In this document: positions 6,537 through 14,711 of the stretch, one piece after another
Position numbering within the stretch: the stretch's first letter is position 1
Layout of the letters: every line of letters begins with the position of its first letter
Origin: Agathobaculum sp. Marseille-P7918
Lineage (GTDB): Bacteria > Bacillota > Clostridia > Oscillospirales > Butyricicoccaceae
Assembly (NCBI RefSeq): GCF_900625105.1
Contig: NZ_UYYD01000002.1
Location: 310,001 to 374,000, forward strand
DNA length: 64,000 nucleotides
Direction of reading: 5' to 3'
Program-made: the position numbers and the translations under genes
Notes under the pieces: model-generated
Seen by the model: only the letters and a program-made list of their open reading frames with translations
Told to the model about the DNA's origin: nothing
Database searches by the model: none

Positions 6537-7847
6537 TTACACCTGACCGCACACCAGACCGTTGTACTTGGTCACGCGGAAGGGATAGTGCACGGCTTCG
6601 GCGTCCACGCCGATCTCGTGCAGGCCTGCCACCAAACTGTCCACCACCTGCATATCGTGGTCGCGCTGCGCCACCGACAGCTTCATGCGGCTGCCGAAGG
6701 ACGACACCAGCATCGCAAACGGCTGCACCGCGCAGGGCAGCACCGCGCCGTAATCCAGAATGTATGGCATGCAGCTTTCCGGCATCTTGAAGCGGCCGAC
6801 GTTGGTGATCAGGAAGCTGTCCTCCAGCACGAAGTCGCGGCACAGCTTCTGCCCTTCCTTCATCTTCTGCTCGAGCGGCATATCCGCCTCGTGCAGCTCG
6901 CTGCACCGGTCGGACGCGGCCTTGGCACGATAGAGCAGCTGCTCGCGCTCCATCTGGCTGTTCAGGAATTCCTTGGTCTTGCGGAACACCTCGGGCAGCG
7001 GCAGATCGCGATACTCCGGCAGGTACGGCAGATCGATAAAGCAGATGAAATAGCGCGTGGTCAGCGAAGGCAGCAGCGGCCGCAGATCGACCGGGATCTG
7101 CGAAATGACCGGCTTGTCCGGCTCACCGTATTTCTGATCGAATGCGCGCATGAGCAGCGGCGCCACAATGGACAGCGGGCTGACGCCGATCGACTTGCCG
7201 TAGCTGTGCAGCTGCTCAAACGGGAAGGTGACGTCGGTCACGATCTCGGGCGCATCGCCCTTGTCGGTCAGGTCCCACGCGTGCGACGCTTCGGGCTTTT
7301 TCCAGATGCCCTTGGGCGAAAACTCCTGATCGGCCAGCTGCTGGTAGCCGTCCTCGCTTTCCGCAGGCGACCAGCGCGTATCCATGCCGCGCACCGAGCC
7401 GTCGTTCTCGACCGGATAGCCGCACAGCGTCAGATACTGGAACAGCACGCAGCGGATGAACTCCTCAAACCCGCGGCCGTCCGAGATCGAATGCTGGTAC
7501 TCCATCGTGATCGTGTTGTCCTGATAGCCGACCAGGAACATGTAGCCGTGCGTATCTGGCGAGCCAATCGTGTAGCGCTTTTCCACGCCGTCAAACGGCA
7601 GCACCACGGGCGGCAGCACATTCGGACGATACCGGAAGCTGGTTTCGGTCGCTTCCACACCGAGGATCATATGCGGAAAGCGCAGCAGCGCCTGCTCGAC
7701 CGCCTTTTGCAGCAGGTCCGGCTTCACCTTATCGCGCATGCGGATGATATGCCGCGGCACACAGGCCACGGTTTCATGCGTATTGTACAGAAAAATCTTT
7801 GCGTAACTATCCGTGCGGAGCAGCGGATAATCCTTGAGCATATCCAT
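6537..7847 (-). CDS. Condensation-domain-like acyltransferase (alcohol acetyltransferase-like)
   Basis: Protein of 436 aa with the chloramphenicol-acetyltransferase/NRPS-condensation fold. The catalytic motif HxxxDG is present as HSISDG (H119, D123, G124), in the expected position after the first 120 residues. Later blocks, such as IPVDLRPLLPSLTTRYFICFID and ITNVGRFKMP, match the standalone members of this family found in Clostridia. Members move an acyl group from CoA or a carrier to an alcohol or amine. The true substrate is unknown. The gene stands alone, with its own promoter and terminator. A paralogue of equal length at 19318-20628 lies in a three-gene cassette. Start supported by GGAGG 9 nt before the ATG. 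Confidence 0.7.
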   Translation of the reverse strand: MDMLKDYPLLRTDSYAKIFLYNTHETVACVPRHIIRMRDKVKPDLLQKAVEQALLRFPHMILGVEATETSFRYRPNVLPPVVLPFDGVEKRYTIGSPDTHGYMFLVGYQDNTITMEYQHSISDGRGFEEFIRCVLFQYLTLCGYPVENDGSVRGMDTRWSPAESEDGYQQLADQEFSPKGIWKKPEASHAWDLTDKGDAPEIVTDVTFPFEQLHSYGKSIGVSPLSIVAPLLMRAFDQKYGEPDKPVISQIPVDLRPLLPSLTTRYFICFIDLPYLPEYRDLPLPEVFRKTKEFLNSQMEREQLLYRAKAASDRCSELHEADMPLEQKMKEGQKLCRDFVLEDSFLITNVGRFKMPESCMPYILDYGAVLPCAVQPFAMLVSSFGSRMKLSVAQRDHDMQVVDSLVAGLHEIGVDAEAVHYPFRVTKYNGLVCGQV

Positions 7848-7893
7848 TTCTTATCCCCTCCGAGGTCAGTAATTTTTTGGTTTTCCTGTTTTG

Positions 7894-7922
7894 ATTGTAG
7901 CACTGCCCGGCGGTTTTGTAAA
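7894..7922 (-). promoter_or_regulatory. Promoter of the acyltransferase gene
   Basis: On the minus strand TTTACA (7922-7917), 17 nt, TACAAT (7899-7894), about 47 bp before the start codon. Confidence 0.65.
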
Positions 7923-7970
7923 TCGAATCCGGTCGGATTTTACTATTTCCGAACACTGTGTCTGTTAACG

Positions 7971-8007
7971 CAGCGCAGCGGCACCCCGTTTGGGATGCCG
8001 CTGCCGC
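7971..8007 (-). terminator. Terminator of the anti-sigma gene
   Basis: A strong GC hairpin (GCGGCAGCGGCATCCC / GGGGTGCCGCTGCGC on the minus strand) lies just after the stop at 8017. The U-tract is weak, so termination efficiency is uncertain. Confidence 0.55.
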
Positions 8008-8016
8008 TCTTCGGTT

Positions 8017-9087
8017 TTACTGCTGGACGGGGATTTCTACGCCGCCGACCGTCAGGGAAACCACATCCTCCAGCGGAACGATGCGGTCAAACACGCCGCT
8101 GCGGATGCAGTGCGTCTGTCCGCCCGCATTCTCCTGAGAGCCGCCGCTCTCGGACAGGTCGACGCTCGTGCCGTCCGCCAGATGCAGCACCGGATGGATG
8201 TCCAAATTCTCCCACGCCTGCTGCTGTTCTGCGGACTCCTGCCCGCTCGGCGCGGGCGCGGTCTCGGTCGTGCCGGACACCGTGTAAACGATGCGGTAGC
8301 CGATGGGCGAGAGCATAATTTCGTCCACGGTCGCGTCCTTGCCGCCGACCTTGACGGTCTGCCCTGCGGGCAGCTGCTCGGCCAGATTGCCCGCCTCGAG
8401 CTGGAACTTGAGGTTCCACTCGCCTTCCAGAATGGTGCCCTCCATATTGCGCAGATCACCGAACTTGACCTTGACCGTGCCGCCGGTTTTGACCAGATCG
8501 TCATACGACATGGTCTCCACATACTGGATCGCGTTATCCGACGGATCATCGTCGATAAAATACGAACCGCCGTGGCCGCCGCTCGTGTTCAGGCCGATAT
8601 CGCTCGACCAGATGTCCCAAAACGCATCCAGCACACCCGGATTGGCCTCGACCGGGTCGATGGTCAGCGCGGCACCGTCGTCCTTGGCAACGGTATAGGT
8701 GATCATATAATTGTAGCCGTCGAACAGGATCGCGTCCGCCGTGACGGTCACGCCGTGATCCGTATCGCTCGCGCCGATCGGGCGGCCGATCCGGTCGATG
8801 ATCTCGGTGTCGGCCGTCGGGCCGAACACGCCGGAAAACGCTTCGCCCGCGGTCTTGAGCACGCCGGACGCGCCCGCGCCGATGCCCAACACCAGCGCCG
8901 CCGCGACGCCGACCGCCGCCACGCGCGGCAGTCCAAATCTCCGCTTGTGCGGCTTTTGCTGCACGGGCTGCTGCTCGCCCGCCGCATCCAGTAAATTCTG
9001 CACCATGCGCGCCTTGGCCTCGTCCGAGAAGCGCAGGCTGTCCAGCGCATCGGTATACTCTCTGTTATCATTATACGCTCTGTTCAT
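8017..9087 (-). CDS. DUF4179-type membrane anti-sigma factor
   Basis: Protein of 356 aa. Residues 1-48 are cytoplasmic and charged. One membrane helix follows at about 53-75 (VAAVGVAAALVLGIGAGASGVL). The remainder is an outer beta-rich domain with DUF4179-like blocks (GVTVTADAILFDGYNYMITYTV). Such proteins hold an ECF sigma factor at the membrane and release it on an outside signal. It is encoded directly after, and overlapping, the ECF sigma gene, which supports the pairing. Two ATGs lie 6 bp apart; GGAGGG is 7 nt from the second, so the start is placed at 9087. The first (9093) is possible. The signal sensed is unknown. Confidence 0.78.
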   Translation of the reverse strand: MNRAYNDNREYTDALDSLRFSDEAKARMVQNLLDAAGEQQPVQQKPHKRRFGLPRVAAVGVAAALVLGIGAGASGVLKTAGEAFSGVFGPTADTEIIDRIGRPIGASDTDHGVTVTADAILFDGYNYMITYTVAKDDGAALTIDPVEANPGVLDAFWDIWSSDIGLNTSGGHGGSYFIDDDPSDNAIQYVETMSYDDLVKTGGTVKVKFGDLRNMEGTILEGEWNLKFQLEAGNLAEQLPAGQTVKVGGKDATVDEIMLSPIGYRIVYTVSGTTETAPAPSGQESAEQQQAWENLDIHPVLHLADGTSVDLSESGGSQENAGGQTHCIRSGVFDRIVPLEDVVSLTVGGVEIPVQQ

Positions 9088-9565
9088 ATTCATTCCCTCC
9101 CAAGGTCATGCGCAGCTTTTGCCGTCCCCGGCTCAGGTGCGCGCTTACCGCGGATTCGCTGCGGCCCAGCAGGCCGGCGATCTCGCGAACCGAGTAGCCT
9201 TCGTAGTAATACAGGTAAACCGCGTCGCGGTAGTTTTCCGGCAGCGCCATCACCGCTTCCAGCACGTCGTTTGCGGGCTCTGCGGGTGCGGGCGCTTCGG
9301 CTACCGCCTCGAGCGCCACCGTGCGCCGCCGGAACCCACTGCGCAGCGCATCCTTGCAGGCGTTCGCGGTCGCGCGGATGATCCACGCCCTTTCGTGCGC
9401 CGGGCTGTCAAAGGTTTGCCCGCTCGTCAGCAGTTTGAGGAACACGGTCTGGCAGATGTCCTCCGCGTCCTGTGTGTGTTTCAAATAGGTATACGAAAGC
9501 CGCAGAATCAGGTCGGAATAGGTGTTCACCAACCGTTCGGCCTCGGCCCTGTTCAGTTGTATCAT
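9071..9565 (-). CDS. ECF-type RNA polymerase sigma factor
   Basis: Protein of 164 aa of the sigma-70 ECF class. Region 2 is at about residues 10-70, with the core-binding pattern YSDLILRLSYTYLKHTQDAEDICQTVFLKL. Region 4 is at about 105-155 (LPENYRDAVYLYYYEGYSVREIAGLLGRSESAVSAHLSRGR), with the helix-turn-helix that reads the -35 element. A 30-residue Ala/Pro-rich linker joins them. It overlaps the following anti-sigma gene, so the two are translated together. The AAAGGAG ribosome site lies 11 nt from the ATG. Target genes are unknown; self-control through the inverted repeat upstream is possible. Confidence 0.88.
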   Translation of the reverse strand: MIQLNRAEAERLVNTYSDLILRLSYTYLKHTQDAEDICQTVFLKLLTSGQTFDSPAHERAWIIRATANACKDALRSGFRRRTVALEAVAEAPAPAEPANDVLEAVMALPENYRDAVYLYYYEGYSVREIAGLLGRSESAVSAHLSRGRQKLRMTLGGNEYEQSV

Positions 9566-9599
9566 GGTTGTATCAACTCCTTTGGCGGCCGTCCGGCCG

Positions 9600-9652
9600 T
9601 GTCAGCAACGTCGCTTCACCTACAATACGAATGGGCGGTGCGTTTGCTGACA
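9600..9652. promoter_or_regulatory. Inverted repeat upstream of the ECF sigma gene
   Basis: TGTCAGCAA (9600-9608) and TTGCTGACA (9644-9652) are perfect 9-bp arms 35 bp apart in the only noncoding space before the sigma gene. This could be a regulator site with looping or a long stem in the leader. No clear SigA promoter is visible here. Confidence 0.4.
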
Positions 9653-9678
9653 GTGGGAGGGAATTTTTTTGCAAAGCA

Positions 9679-9706
9679 AAAGACAGCCTCCGGGGAGACT
9701 GTCTTT
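9679..9706 (-). terminator. Terminator of the SEDS-like gene
   Basis: AAAGACAG...CTGTCTTT with an inner CCTC/GGGG pairing lies 20 bp after the stop at 9727 on the minus strand and is followed there by TTTTGCTTTG. Confidence 0.7.
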
Positions 9707-9726
9707 CAGTATAGCATAGTTTGCCG

Positions 9727-11139
9727 TTACGGGACAGGATGCGCCCCTTCCGGCATCAGGCCGCTCTCAAGCTGTCCCGACCGCTGCGCGGACAGCAAAA
9801 GGCCGAGCAGCAGCATGGTCTGGCAGAAGAACACACCGCTCCGCCCGCAGCTGAGCAGCGGCAGGCCGGGCGCTTCGATGAACGGAATCGCCAGATTCTG
9901 TACAACATACAGCACCGTCTGCGCCGACAGCGTCAGCATCACCGCGTAGCAGGTCAGCGTGGCCAGCACGCCGCGCTGCCGCATCGCCAGCCGGAACCCA
10001 AACACCAGCAGCACAACCACGGCGCCCAGCAGCAGCGCAAATCCCAGCCAGCCCCAGCGGGTTTTTGCGACCAGCAGCAGCATGTCATCCACGCTATCTG
10101 CATCGGCAAACATCAAACCGCTCGCTTCGTTCGGCGCCGGGAACAGCACCGTCTGCAATTCCTGATACATTCTCTGGGTACCGCTGTTTCCCATGATCTG
10201 CCGGATGGGATTGACCGCATACTGCGGCTCTCTCACAAAGTATTCCAGCCGTCCGTGCGCCAGTTCAAACAGCAGATAGGCAGCTCCGGTGCCGACAACT
10301 CCGCCGGCCGGCACCAGCAGCACGCGCGGCAGCAATTTGCTGCGAGGCGCGTGAAACCAGCCGCGCCAGACGGCGCCCAGCAGCAAAAGCGTACACAGCA
10401 GCGTAATCACCAGCGCATCCCCTTCGATCGGGCGATACACCGCATACAGGCCGGTCACCAGCATGACAACATCGTACAGCAGCACGGGCACATATAACAG
10501 CAGACCATTCCGCGCGCACCGGACCACACCGGCGGCTCCCTTGCCCCGCTGGTCATAGAGGATCACGGCAAACACCAGCGGGAACAGCCACAGGGTATGC
10601 TCCGGACGCACGATCTGCCCCACGCCGAAGACCCATGCGAGCAGCGAGATCACATTTATGATGATCCAGATTTTGCAGATATCGCCCACATTACGTCCCA
10701 GGCTGGTGTAATCCAGAAAATAGCCGCCCAAGAAAAAGCATGCCCCAAACCCGAACGCTTTCACATAGTCGATGACGCCGACCGGCCCGTGGAGACTGGG
10801 CAGCCCCAGCCAGACATGCAGCATAAGTCCCGCCGCCGCGACCACCAGCACGATGCCCAGCATCACCCAGTCCGGCTGCGGCCGCCACGCGCGGTCGAGC
10901 TGCGTGCCGGTCTCGACCGCATCGCCCATCTCGCGCGCGGTCGCCTGCGCGGCGGCGTCTTCGTCCATTCCTTGCTCCAGAAACGCCTCATATTGGTCGG
11001 TCAGATGGTCGGAAAGTTCCTTTTCCGCCATCGGCCGCGCCCGCTGCCAGCGCATCTGGTCGGTTGCCTGTTTGAGCCACGCAGACAGCGCCGCAGGCAA
11101 AGCGCCCTGCTCCCGTTTTTCTGTATCAGGCGTACGCAT
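9727..11139 (-). CDS. Membrane protein: permease-prefix (HAAS) domain joined to a SEDS (FtsW/RodA-like) region
   Basis: Protein of 470 aa. Residues about 15-80 form a soluble helical domain of the HAAS/permease-prefix type (EKELSDHLTDQYEAFLEQGMDEDAAAQATAREMGD), a unit usually encoded beside PadR regulators. The rest has about ten membrane helices. Its end, PFIEAPGLPLLSCGRSGVFF then LLLGLLLSAQR, matches the FtsW/RodA/SpoVE C-terminal signature (G.PLPF.S.GGS...LLALGLLLS), though Ala-Pro-Gly and Cys-Gly-Arg replace typical residues. SEDS proteins polymerise glycan strands. Whether this one is catalytic is unclear. It overlaps the PadR gene by 14 bp and is surely controlled by it. Confidence 0.7.
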   Translation of the reverse strand: MRTPDTEKREQGALPAALSAWLKQATDQMRWQRARPMAEKELSDHLTDQYEAFLEQGMDEDAAAQATAREMGDAVETGTQLDRAWRPQPDWVMLGIVLVVAAAGLMLHVWLGLPSLHGPVGVIDYVKAFGFGACFFLGGYFLDYTSLGRNVGDICKIWIIINVISLLAWVFGVGQIVRPEHTLWLFPLVFAVILYDQRGKGAAGVVRCARNGLLLYVPVLLYDVVMLVTGLYAVYRPIEGDALVITLLCTLLLLGAVWRGWFHAPRSKLLPRVLLVPAGGVVGTGAAYLLFELAHGRLEYFVREPQYAVNPIRQIMGNSGTQRMYQELQTVLFPAPNEASGLMFADADSVDDMLLLVAKTRWGWLGFALLLGAVVVLLVFGFRLAMRQRGVLATLTCYAVMLTLSAQTVLYVVQNLAIPFIEAPGLPLLSCGRSGVFFCQTMLLLGLLLSAQRSGQLESGLMPEGAHPVP

Positions 11140-11473
11140 GGCCTTCTCCCCCCTTCAGCACGCGCTCGACCGCGCCGGAAAACTGCCTCCATTCCTCGGT
11201 TTTTTCCGCCAGACGCGCACGTCCATCATCGGTCAGATGATAATACTTGCGCACCCGTGCGCCGTCCGCGGCGTGCTCGTAGCTCTGCACCAGCCCCTGT
11301 GTTTCCAGCGTGTGCAGCAGCGGATACAGCGTGCCCGCCTTGAGCGAAAACGTGTCGTCCGACCGCTCGCGCAGCCGCTCGATCATCTGGTAGCCGTACA
11401 GGTCGTCCTCCTGCAAAAGGCGCAGCACCAGCAGCGCCGTGCTTCCCGCGAGCAAGCTTTTGTCGATGGCCAT
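11126..11473 (-). CDS. PadR-family transcriptional regulator
   Basis: Protein of 115 aa. The winged helix-turn-helix spans about residues 8-85: the N-terminal STALLVLRLLQEDDLYGYQMIERL and the wing GTLYPLLHTLETQGLVQSY are diagnostic of PadR. A short C-terminal helix follows for dimer formation. Its promoter is essentially consensus and is studded with ATATCG/CGATAT dyads, a standard layout for autorepression. The overlapping SEDS-like gene is the evident target. AAGGAGGG precedes the ATG. Confidence 0.92.
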   Translation of the reverse strand: MAIDKSLLAGSTALLVLRLLQEDDLYGYQMIERLRERSDDTFSLKAGTLYPLLHTLETQGLVQSYEHAADGARVRKYYHLTDDGRARLAEKTEEWRQFSGAVERVLKGGEGHAYA

Positions 11474-11488
11474 ATTCTATCCCTCCTT

Positions 11489-11538
11489 ATATCGGTGTTC
11501 GATATATCCATTATATATAGATATCCGATATATGTCAA
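11489..11538 (-). promoter_or_regulatory. padR promoter with overlapping dyad operators
   Basis: Minus strand: TTGACA (11538-11533), 17 nt, TATAAT (11515-11510), both perfect consensus. One dyad, ATATCG-GTGTT-CGATAT, covers 11489-11505 (start-site region). A second GATATC-rich dyad (CGGATATC) lies inside the spacer. This arrangement would let a bound dimer block RNA polymerase. Confidence 0.85.
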
Positions 11539-11578
11539 CCCGTTTGCGCGCTTTGGCCGCAAAAGCAAGCGACATGCT

Positions 11579-11634
11579 TGACAAACTAACACCGTTCGTT
11601 TATGCTGGACATATAAAACTAATCTTGTTAGTTT
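11579..11634 (+). promoter_or_regulatory. tetR-MATE promoter and operator
   Basis: TTGACA (11579-11584), 17 nt, TATGCT (11602-11607). A palindrome AAACTAA-TCTTG-TTAGTTT at 11616-11634 covers the likely start site and leader. A further AAACTAAC half-site lies in the spacer just after the -35. It is the probable site for the TetR-type repressor encoded next. Confidence 0.8.
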
Positions 11635-11647
11635 GGAGGGGTGCCGC

Positions 11648-12244
11648 ATGGCAAGAAAAGGGCTCAGCCGCGACACGATCGTGGACGCGGCGGCGGCGCT
11701 GGCCGAGCAAAAAGGCATGGAAAACCTGACCGTGCGCGAGCTGGCGGACGCGCTGGGCGTCAAACCCGCATCGCTGTACAACCACTTGCAGGGATTGCCC
11801 GAGCTGAACGTCCGGCTGGCCGAGCGCGCGCTCGACCGGCTGATGCAAACGCTCGAGCAGGTCATGGACGGCCGTCCGGTGACCGACACACTGCGGGCGC
11901 TCGCCGCAGCCTACCGCACCTTCGCGCAGGAGCAGCCGCAGCTGTATCGCGCGATGATGCTGCTGCCGCGGTTTTCCGATCCGGGGCTGGTCGCGCGCAA
12001 AAAGGCGTTTATGGACCTGTTCGTGCGCATGCTCGAACCGCTCGGCCTGCCGGCACGCGAGCGTGTGCACCTGTCCCGTCTGATCCGCAGCACGCTGCAC
12101 GGCTATGTGTCCATGGAGACCGCCGGATTTTTCCGCTCGCCGCTGGCGACGGCAGACGAAAGCTATGAGCGCGCAACCGAATGGCTGTGCGAACAGATTG
12201 AACGAACGGAGGCGAACTACCATGGCGGAACAATCCACCAGTGA
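11648..12244 (+). CDS. TetR/AcrR-family transcriptional regulator
   Basis: Protein of 198 aa. Residues 5-50 form the TetR DNA-binding domain (SRDTIVDAAAALAEQKGMENLTVRELADALGVKPASLYNHL). The C-terminal part resembles the WHG-type ligand-binding domain of TetR proteins (LHGYVSMETAGFF). The ATG at 11648 follows GGAGGGG. The MATE exporter starts inside its last codons (23-bp overlap), so the regulator probably senses a compound that the exporter removes. Confidence 0.9.
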   Translation: MARKGLSRDTIVDAAAALAEQKGMENLTVRELADALGVKPASLYNHLQGLPELNVRLAERALDRLMQTLEQVMDGRPVTDTLRALAAAYRTFAQEQPQLYRAMMLLPRFSDPGLVARKKAFMDLFVRMLEPLGLPARERVHLSRLIRSTLHGYVSMETAGFFRSPLATADESYERATEWLCEQIERTEANYHGGTIHQ

Positions 12245-13613
12245 GGCGCAGGCGCGCCGCTTTCACCAGATGACCGAGTCGCCGGTCGAGCCGCTGATCT
12301 GCAAGCTGGCCGTGCCGACCATCATCAGCATGCTCATCACCTCGATCTACAACATGGCCGACACCTTTTTCGTCGGCAAGCTGGGCACCAGTGCGACCGG
12401 CGCGGTCGGCGTCGTGTTTCCGCTGATGGCGCTCATCCAGTCGATCGGCTTTTTCTATGGTCAGGGCTCGGGCAACTATATCTCGCGCCAGCTCGGCGCG
12501 CAGCATCAGGAGGAAGCCGAGCGCATGGCCGCAACCGGTTTTTTCTCCGCGCTCATCACCGGGCTGGTCATCCTGATCTTTGGGCTGCTGCTGCGCAGCC
12601 CGCTGTGCCACCTGCTGGGCGCGACCGAAACCATCTATCCGTATGCGCTCGACTACATGCAGATCATTCTGTGCGGCGCACCTTATATGATGGCCGCGCT
12701 CGTGCTCAACAACCAGCTGCGCCAACAGGGCAACGCGACCTATGCGATGGTCGGGCTGGTGTCGGGCGGCGTGCTCAACATCGCGCTCGACCCGCTGTTC
12801 ATCTTCGTCTTTAACCTTGGCATCAGCGGCGCGGCCTTCGCCACGATTTTGAGCCAGCTCATCAGCTTTTTCCTGCTGCTCATCGGCATCCGCAAGTCGC
12901 GCGGCGTACAGATCCGCCTGCGGCAGTTCTCCCCCAGCCGGGCGCGCTTTGCCGCGCTCGCGGGCGGCGGCCTGCCCAGCCTGTGCCGTCAGGGCCTTGC
13001 CTCGGTCGCGGTGACCTTTCTCAACACCGCCGCGCGCCCGTACGGCGACGCCGCCATCGCCGCGATGAGCATTGTCACGCGCGTCTCGCAGTTTGCCGGC
13101 TCGGCCATGATCGGCTTCGGACAGGGCTTCCAGCCGGTCTGCGGCTACAACTACGGCGCGAAAAAGTATGACCGCGTCCGCCGCGGCTTCTGGTTCTGCG
13201 TCAAATCATCCTTCCTCGTGCTGCTGGGCCTTGCCATCCTGGGCTGGATCTTCGCCCCGCAGATCATCTCCATTTTCCGCGCGGACGACCCCGAGGTCAT
13301 CCGCATCGGCACGCTGACGCTGCGGCTGCAATGCCTGTCCTTCCCGCTGATTGGCTGGGTGACCATGTGCAACATGCTGCTGCAAAACATCGCGCTGACC
13401 CTGCGCGCGAGCCTGGTCGCGGCGTCGCGGCAGGGGCTGTTCCTTATCCCGCTCGCGATCCTGCTGCCGATCTTCCTGCAACTGCTCGGCGTGCAGCTGT
13501 GCCAGCCGCTCAGCGACACGGCCGCCTGCGTGCTGTCTGTTTTTGTCACTGTGCCCGTGCTGCGCACGCTCGCGCGCGGCGAAAACCCCGCGCAGCGACA
13601 CGCCAAACCGTAA
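12222..13613 (+). CDS. MATE-family efflux transporter
   Basis: Protein of 463 aa with about 12 membrane helices. The N-terminal half has LICKLAVPTIISMLITSIYNMADTFFVG, the classic first-helix pattern of the NorM/MepA-like MATE group, and the second half repeats it (LPSLCRQGLASVAVTFLNTAA). Such proteins use a sodium or proton gradient to export cationic drugs and metabolites. The start at 12222 lies behind ACGGAGG and overlaps the TetR gene end. The substrate is unknown. Confidence 0.92.
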   Translation: MAEQSTSEAQARRFHQMTESPVEPLICKLAVPTIISMLITSIYNMADTFFVGKLGTSATGAVGVVFPLMALIQSIGFFYGQGSGNYISRQLGAQHQEEAERMAATGFFSALITGLVILIFGLLLRSPLCHLLGATETIYPYALDYMQIILCGAPYMMAALVLNNQLRQQGNATYAMVGLVSGGVLNIALDPLFIFVFNLGISGAAFATILSQLISFFLLLIGIRKSRGVQIRLRQFSPSRARFAALAGGGLPSLCRQGLASVAVTFLNTAARPYGDAAIAAMSIVTRVSQFAGSAMIGFGQGFQPVCGYNYGAKKYDRVRRGFWFCVKSSFLVLLGLAILGWIFAPQIISIFRADDPEVIRIGTLTLRLQCLSFPLIGWVTMCNMLLQNIALTLRASLVAASRQGLFLIPLAILLPIFLQLLGVQLCQPLSDTAACVLSVFVTVPVLRTLARGENPAQRHAKP

Positions 13614-13633
13614 TCCCCAAGGAGTGAACCCCC

Positions 13634-14188
13634 ATGTCCGAATTTTACCTTGACCCCACGCTGTATGACGGCCGCCCGGCCGATGTGACCGGCCGCGACG
13701 CGGTCGAAATCGCGTGCTACGACTTTCTCGACCGTCTCGGCGTGCCTTACCAGCGCGCCGACCACGACGAAACGCCCTCGATCGAAGCCTGCGGCGAAGT
13801 CGAACGGCTGCTCGGCATCGAGATCTGCAAAAACCTGTTTTTGTGCAACCGGCAGAAAACCCAGTTCACCCTGCTGCTCATGCCCGGCCGCAAGGCCTTC
13901 CGCACCAAGGAGCTGTCCGCGCAGCTGGGCTGCTCGCGGCTGTCCTTCGCGGATGCCGAACACATGCAGGAATATCTGGGCGTAACGCCCGGCTCGGTGT
14001 CCGTGCTCGGCCTGATGAACGACACGGAACAGCGCGTGCGACTGGTGATCGACCGCGACGCGCTCGCGCACGAGTATTTCGGCTGCCATCCCTGCCGCAA
14101 CACCTCTTCGCTGCGCATCCGTACCGCGGACCTCACCGGACGCATCCTGCCCGCGCTCGGCCACGAGCCGACTTACGTCAGTCTGTGA
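13634..14188 (+). CDS. YbaK/ProX-type aminoacyl-tRNA deacylase
   Basis: Protein of 184 aa. The YbaK/EbsC fold is seen at about residues 25-175 (GVPYQRADHDETPSIEACGEVERLLGIEICKNLFLCNRQKTQFTLLLMPG), with the PrdX-like LSFADAEHMQEYLGVTPGSVSVLGLMND block. These enzymes hydrolyse mischarged tRNA, most often Ala- or Cys-tRNA(Pro), in trans. GGCHPCRNTSSLRI-like C-terminal text is conserved in the ProX group. AAGGAG precedes the start, 20 bp after the MATE stop, so it may be part of that transcript. Confidence 0.85.
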   Translation: MSEFYLDPTLYDGRPADVTGRDAVEIACYDFLDRLGVPYQRADHDETPSIEACGEVERLLGIEICKNLFLCNRQKTQFTLLLMPGRKAFRTKELSAQLGCSRLSFADAEHMQEYLGVTPGSVSVLGLMNDTEQRVRLVIDRDALAHEYFGCHPCRNTSSLRIRTADLTGRILPALGHEPTYVSL

Positions 14189-14199
14189 ACTGAAAACCC

Positions 14200-14228
14200 T
14201 TGTTTCCGCGCCGCTTTGTTGCTATACT
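14200..14228 (+). promoter_or_regulatory. ndk promoter
   Basis: TTGTTT (14200-14205), 17 nt, TATACT (14223-14228), 31 bp before the ndk start codon. Confidence 0.65.
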
Positions 14229-14259
14229 GGAAGAAAGTACGAAAGAAAGCAGGCGAATT

Positions 14260-14664
14260 ATGGAACGAACCTATATCATGCTCAAGCCGGACGCATTGCA
14301 GCGCGGCATCGTCGGCGAGATCCTCGCGCGCATCGAGCGCAAGGGCTACCGCATCACCCACATGAAAACCATGCAGCTGGACGAGCCCATCCTGCGCGAG
14401 CACTACGCGCACATCGTTGACCAGCCGTTTTTCCCGCCCACGGTCGAATACATGACGAGCGGCCCGGTGGTCGCGATGGTCGTCGAGGGCGAAAATGTGA
14501 TTCAGGGCATGCGCACGCTCATGGGACCGACCAAGAACGAAAACGCAATGCCGGGCACCATCCGCGGCGACTTCGCCTGCTCGACCACCTATAACGTCAT
14601 CCACGGCTCGGACTCTCCCGAAAACGCGGAGATCGAGATCCGCCGCTTTTTCGGCGATATTTAA
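14260..14664 (+). CDS. ndk: Nucleoside diphosphate kinase
   Basis: Protein of 134 aa, near the usual family length. It moves the gamma phosphate of ATP to other nucleoside diphosphates through a phosphohistidine. The N-terminal MERTYIMLKPDALQRGIVGEI is the family signature, and the catalytic histidine is in NVIHGSDS (about residue 116). The ATG at 14260 is chosen because the signature starts there and a promoter lies just upstream; an AAAGCAGG-like ribosome site is modest. It is a single gene between its own promoter and terminator. Confidence 0.96.
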   Translation: MERTYIMLKPDALQRGIVGEILARIERKGYRITHMKTMQLDEPILREHYAHIVDQPFFPPTVEYMTSGPVVAMVVEGENVIQGMRTLMGPTKNENAMPGTIRGDFACSTTYNVIHGSDSPENAEIEIRRFFGDI

Positions 14665-14675
14665 AACGAACACGC

Positions 14676-14711
14676 AAAAAGGACGTTTCCCGTCGGAAAC
14701 GTCCTTTTGTT
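14676..14711. terminator. Bidirectional terminator between ndk and the LtaS-like gene
   Basis: GGACGTTTCC-CGTC-GGAAACGTCC with AAAAA on the left and TTTTGTTTT on the right serves both converging genes. Confidence 0.92.
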
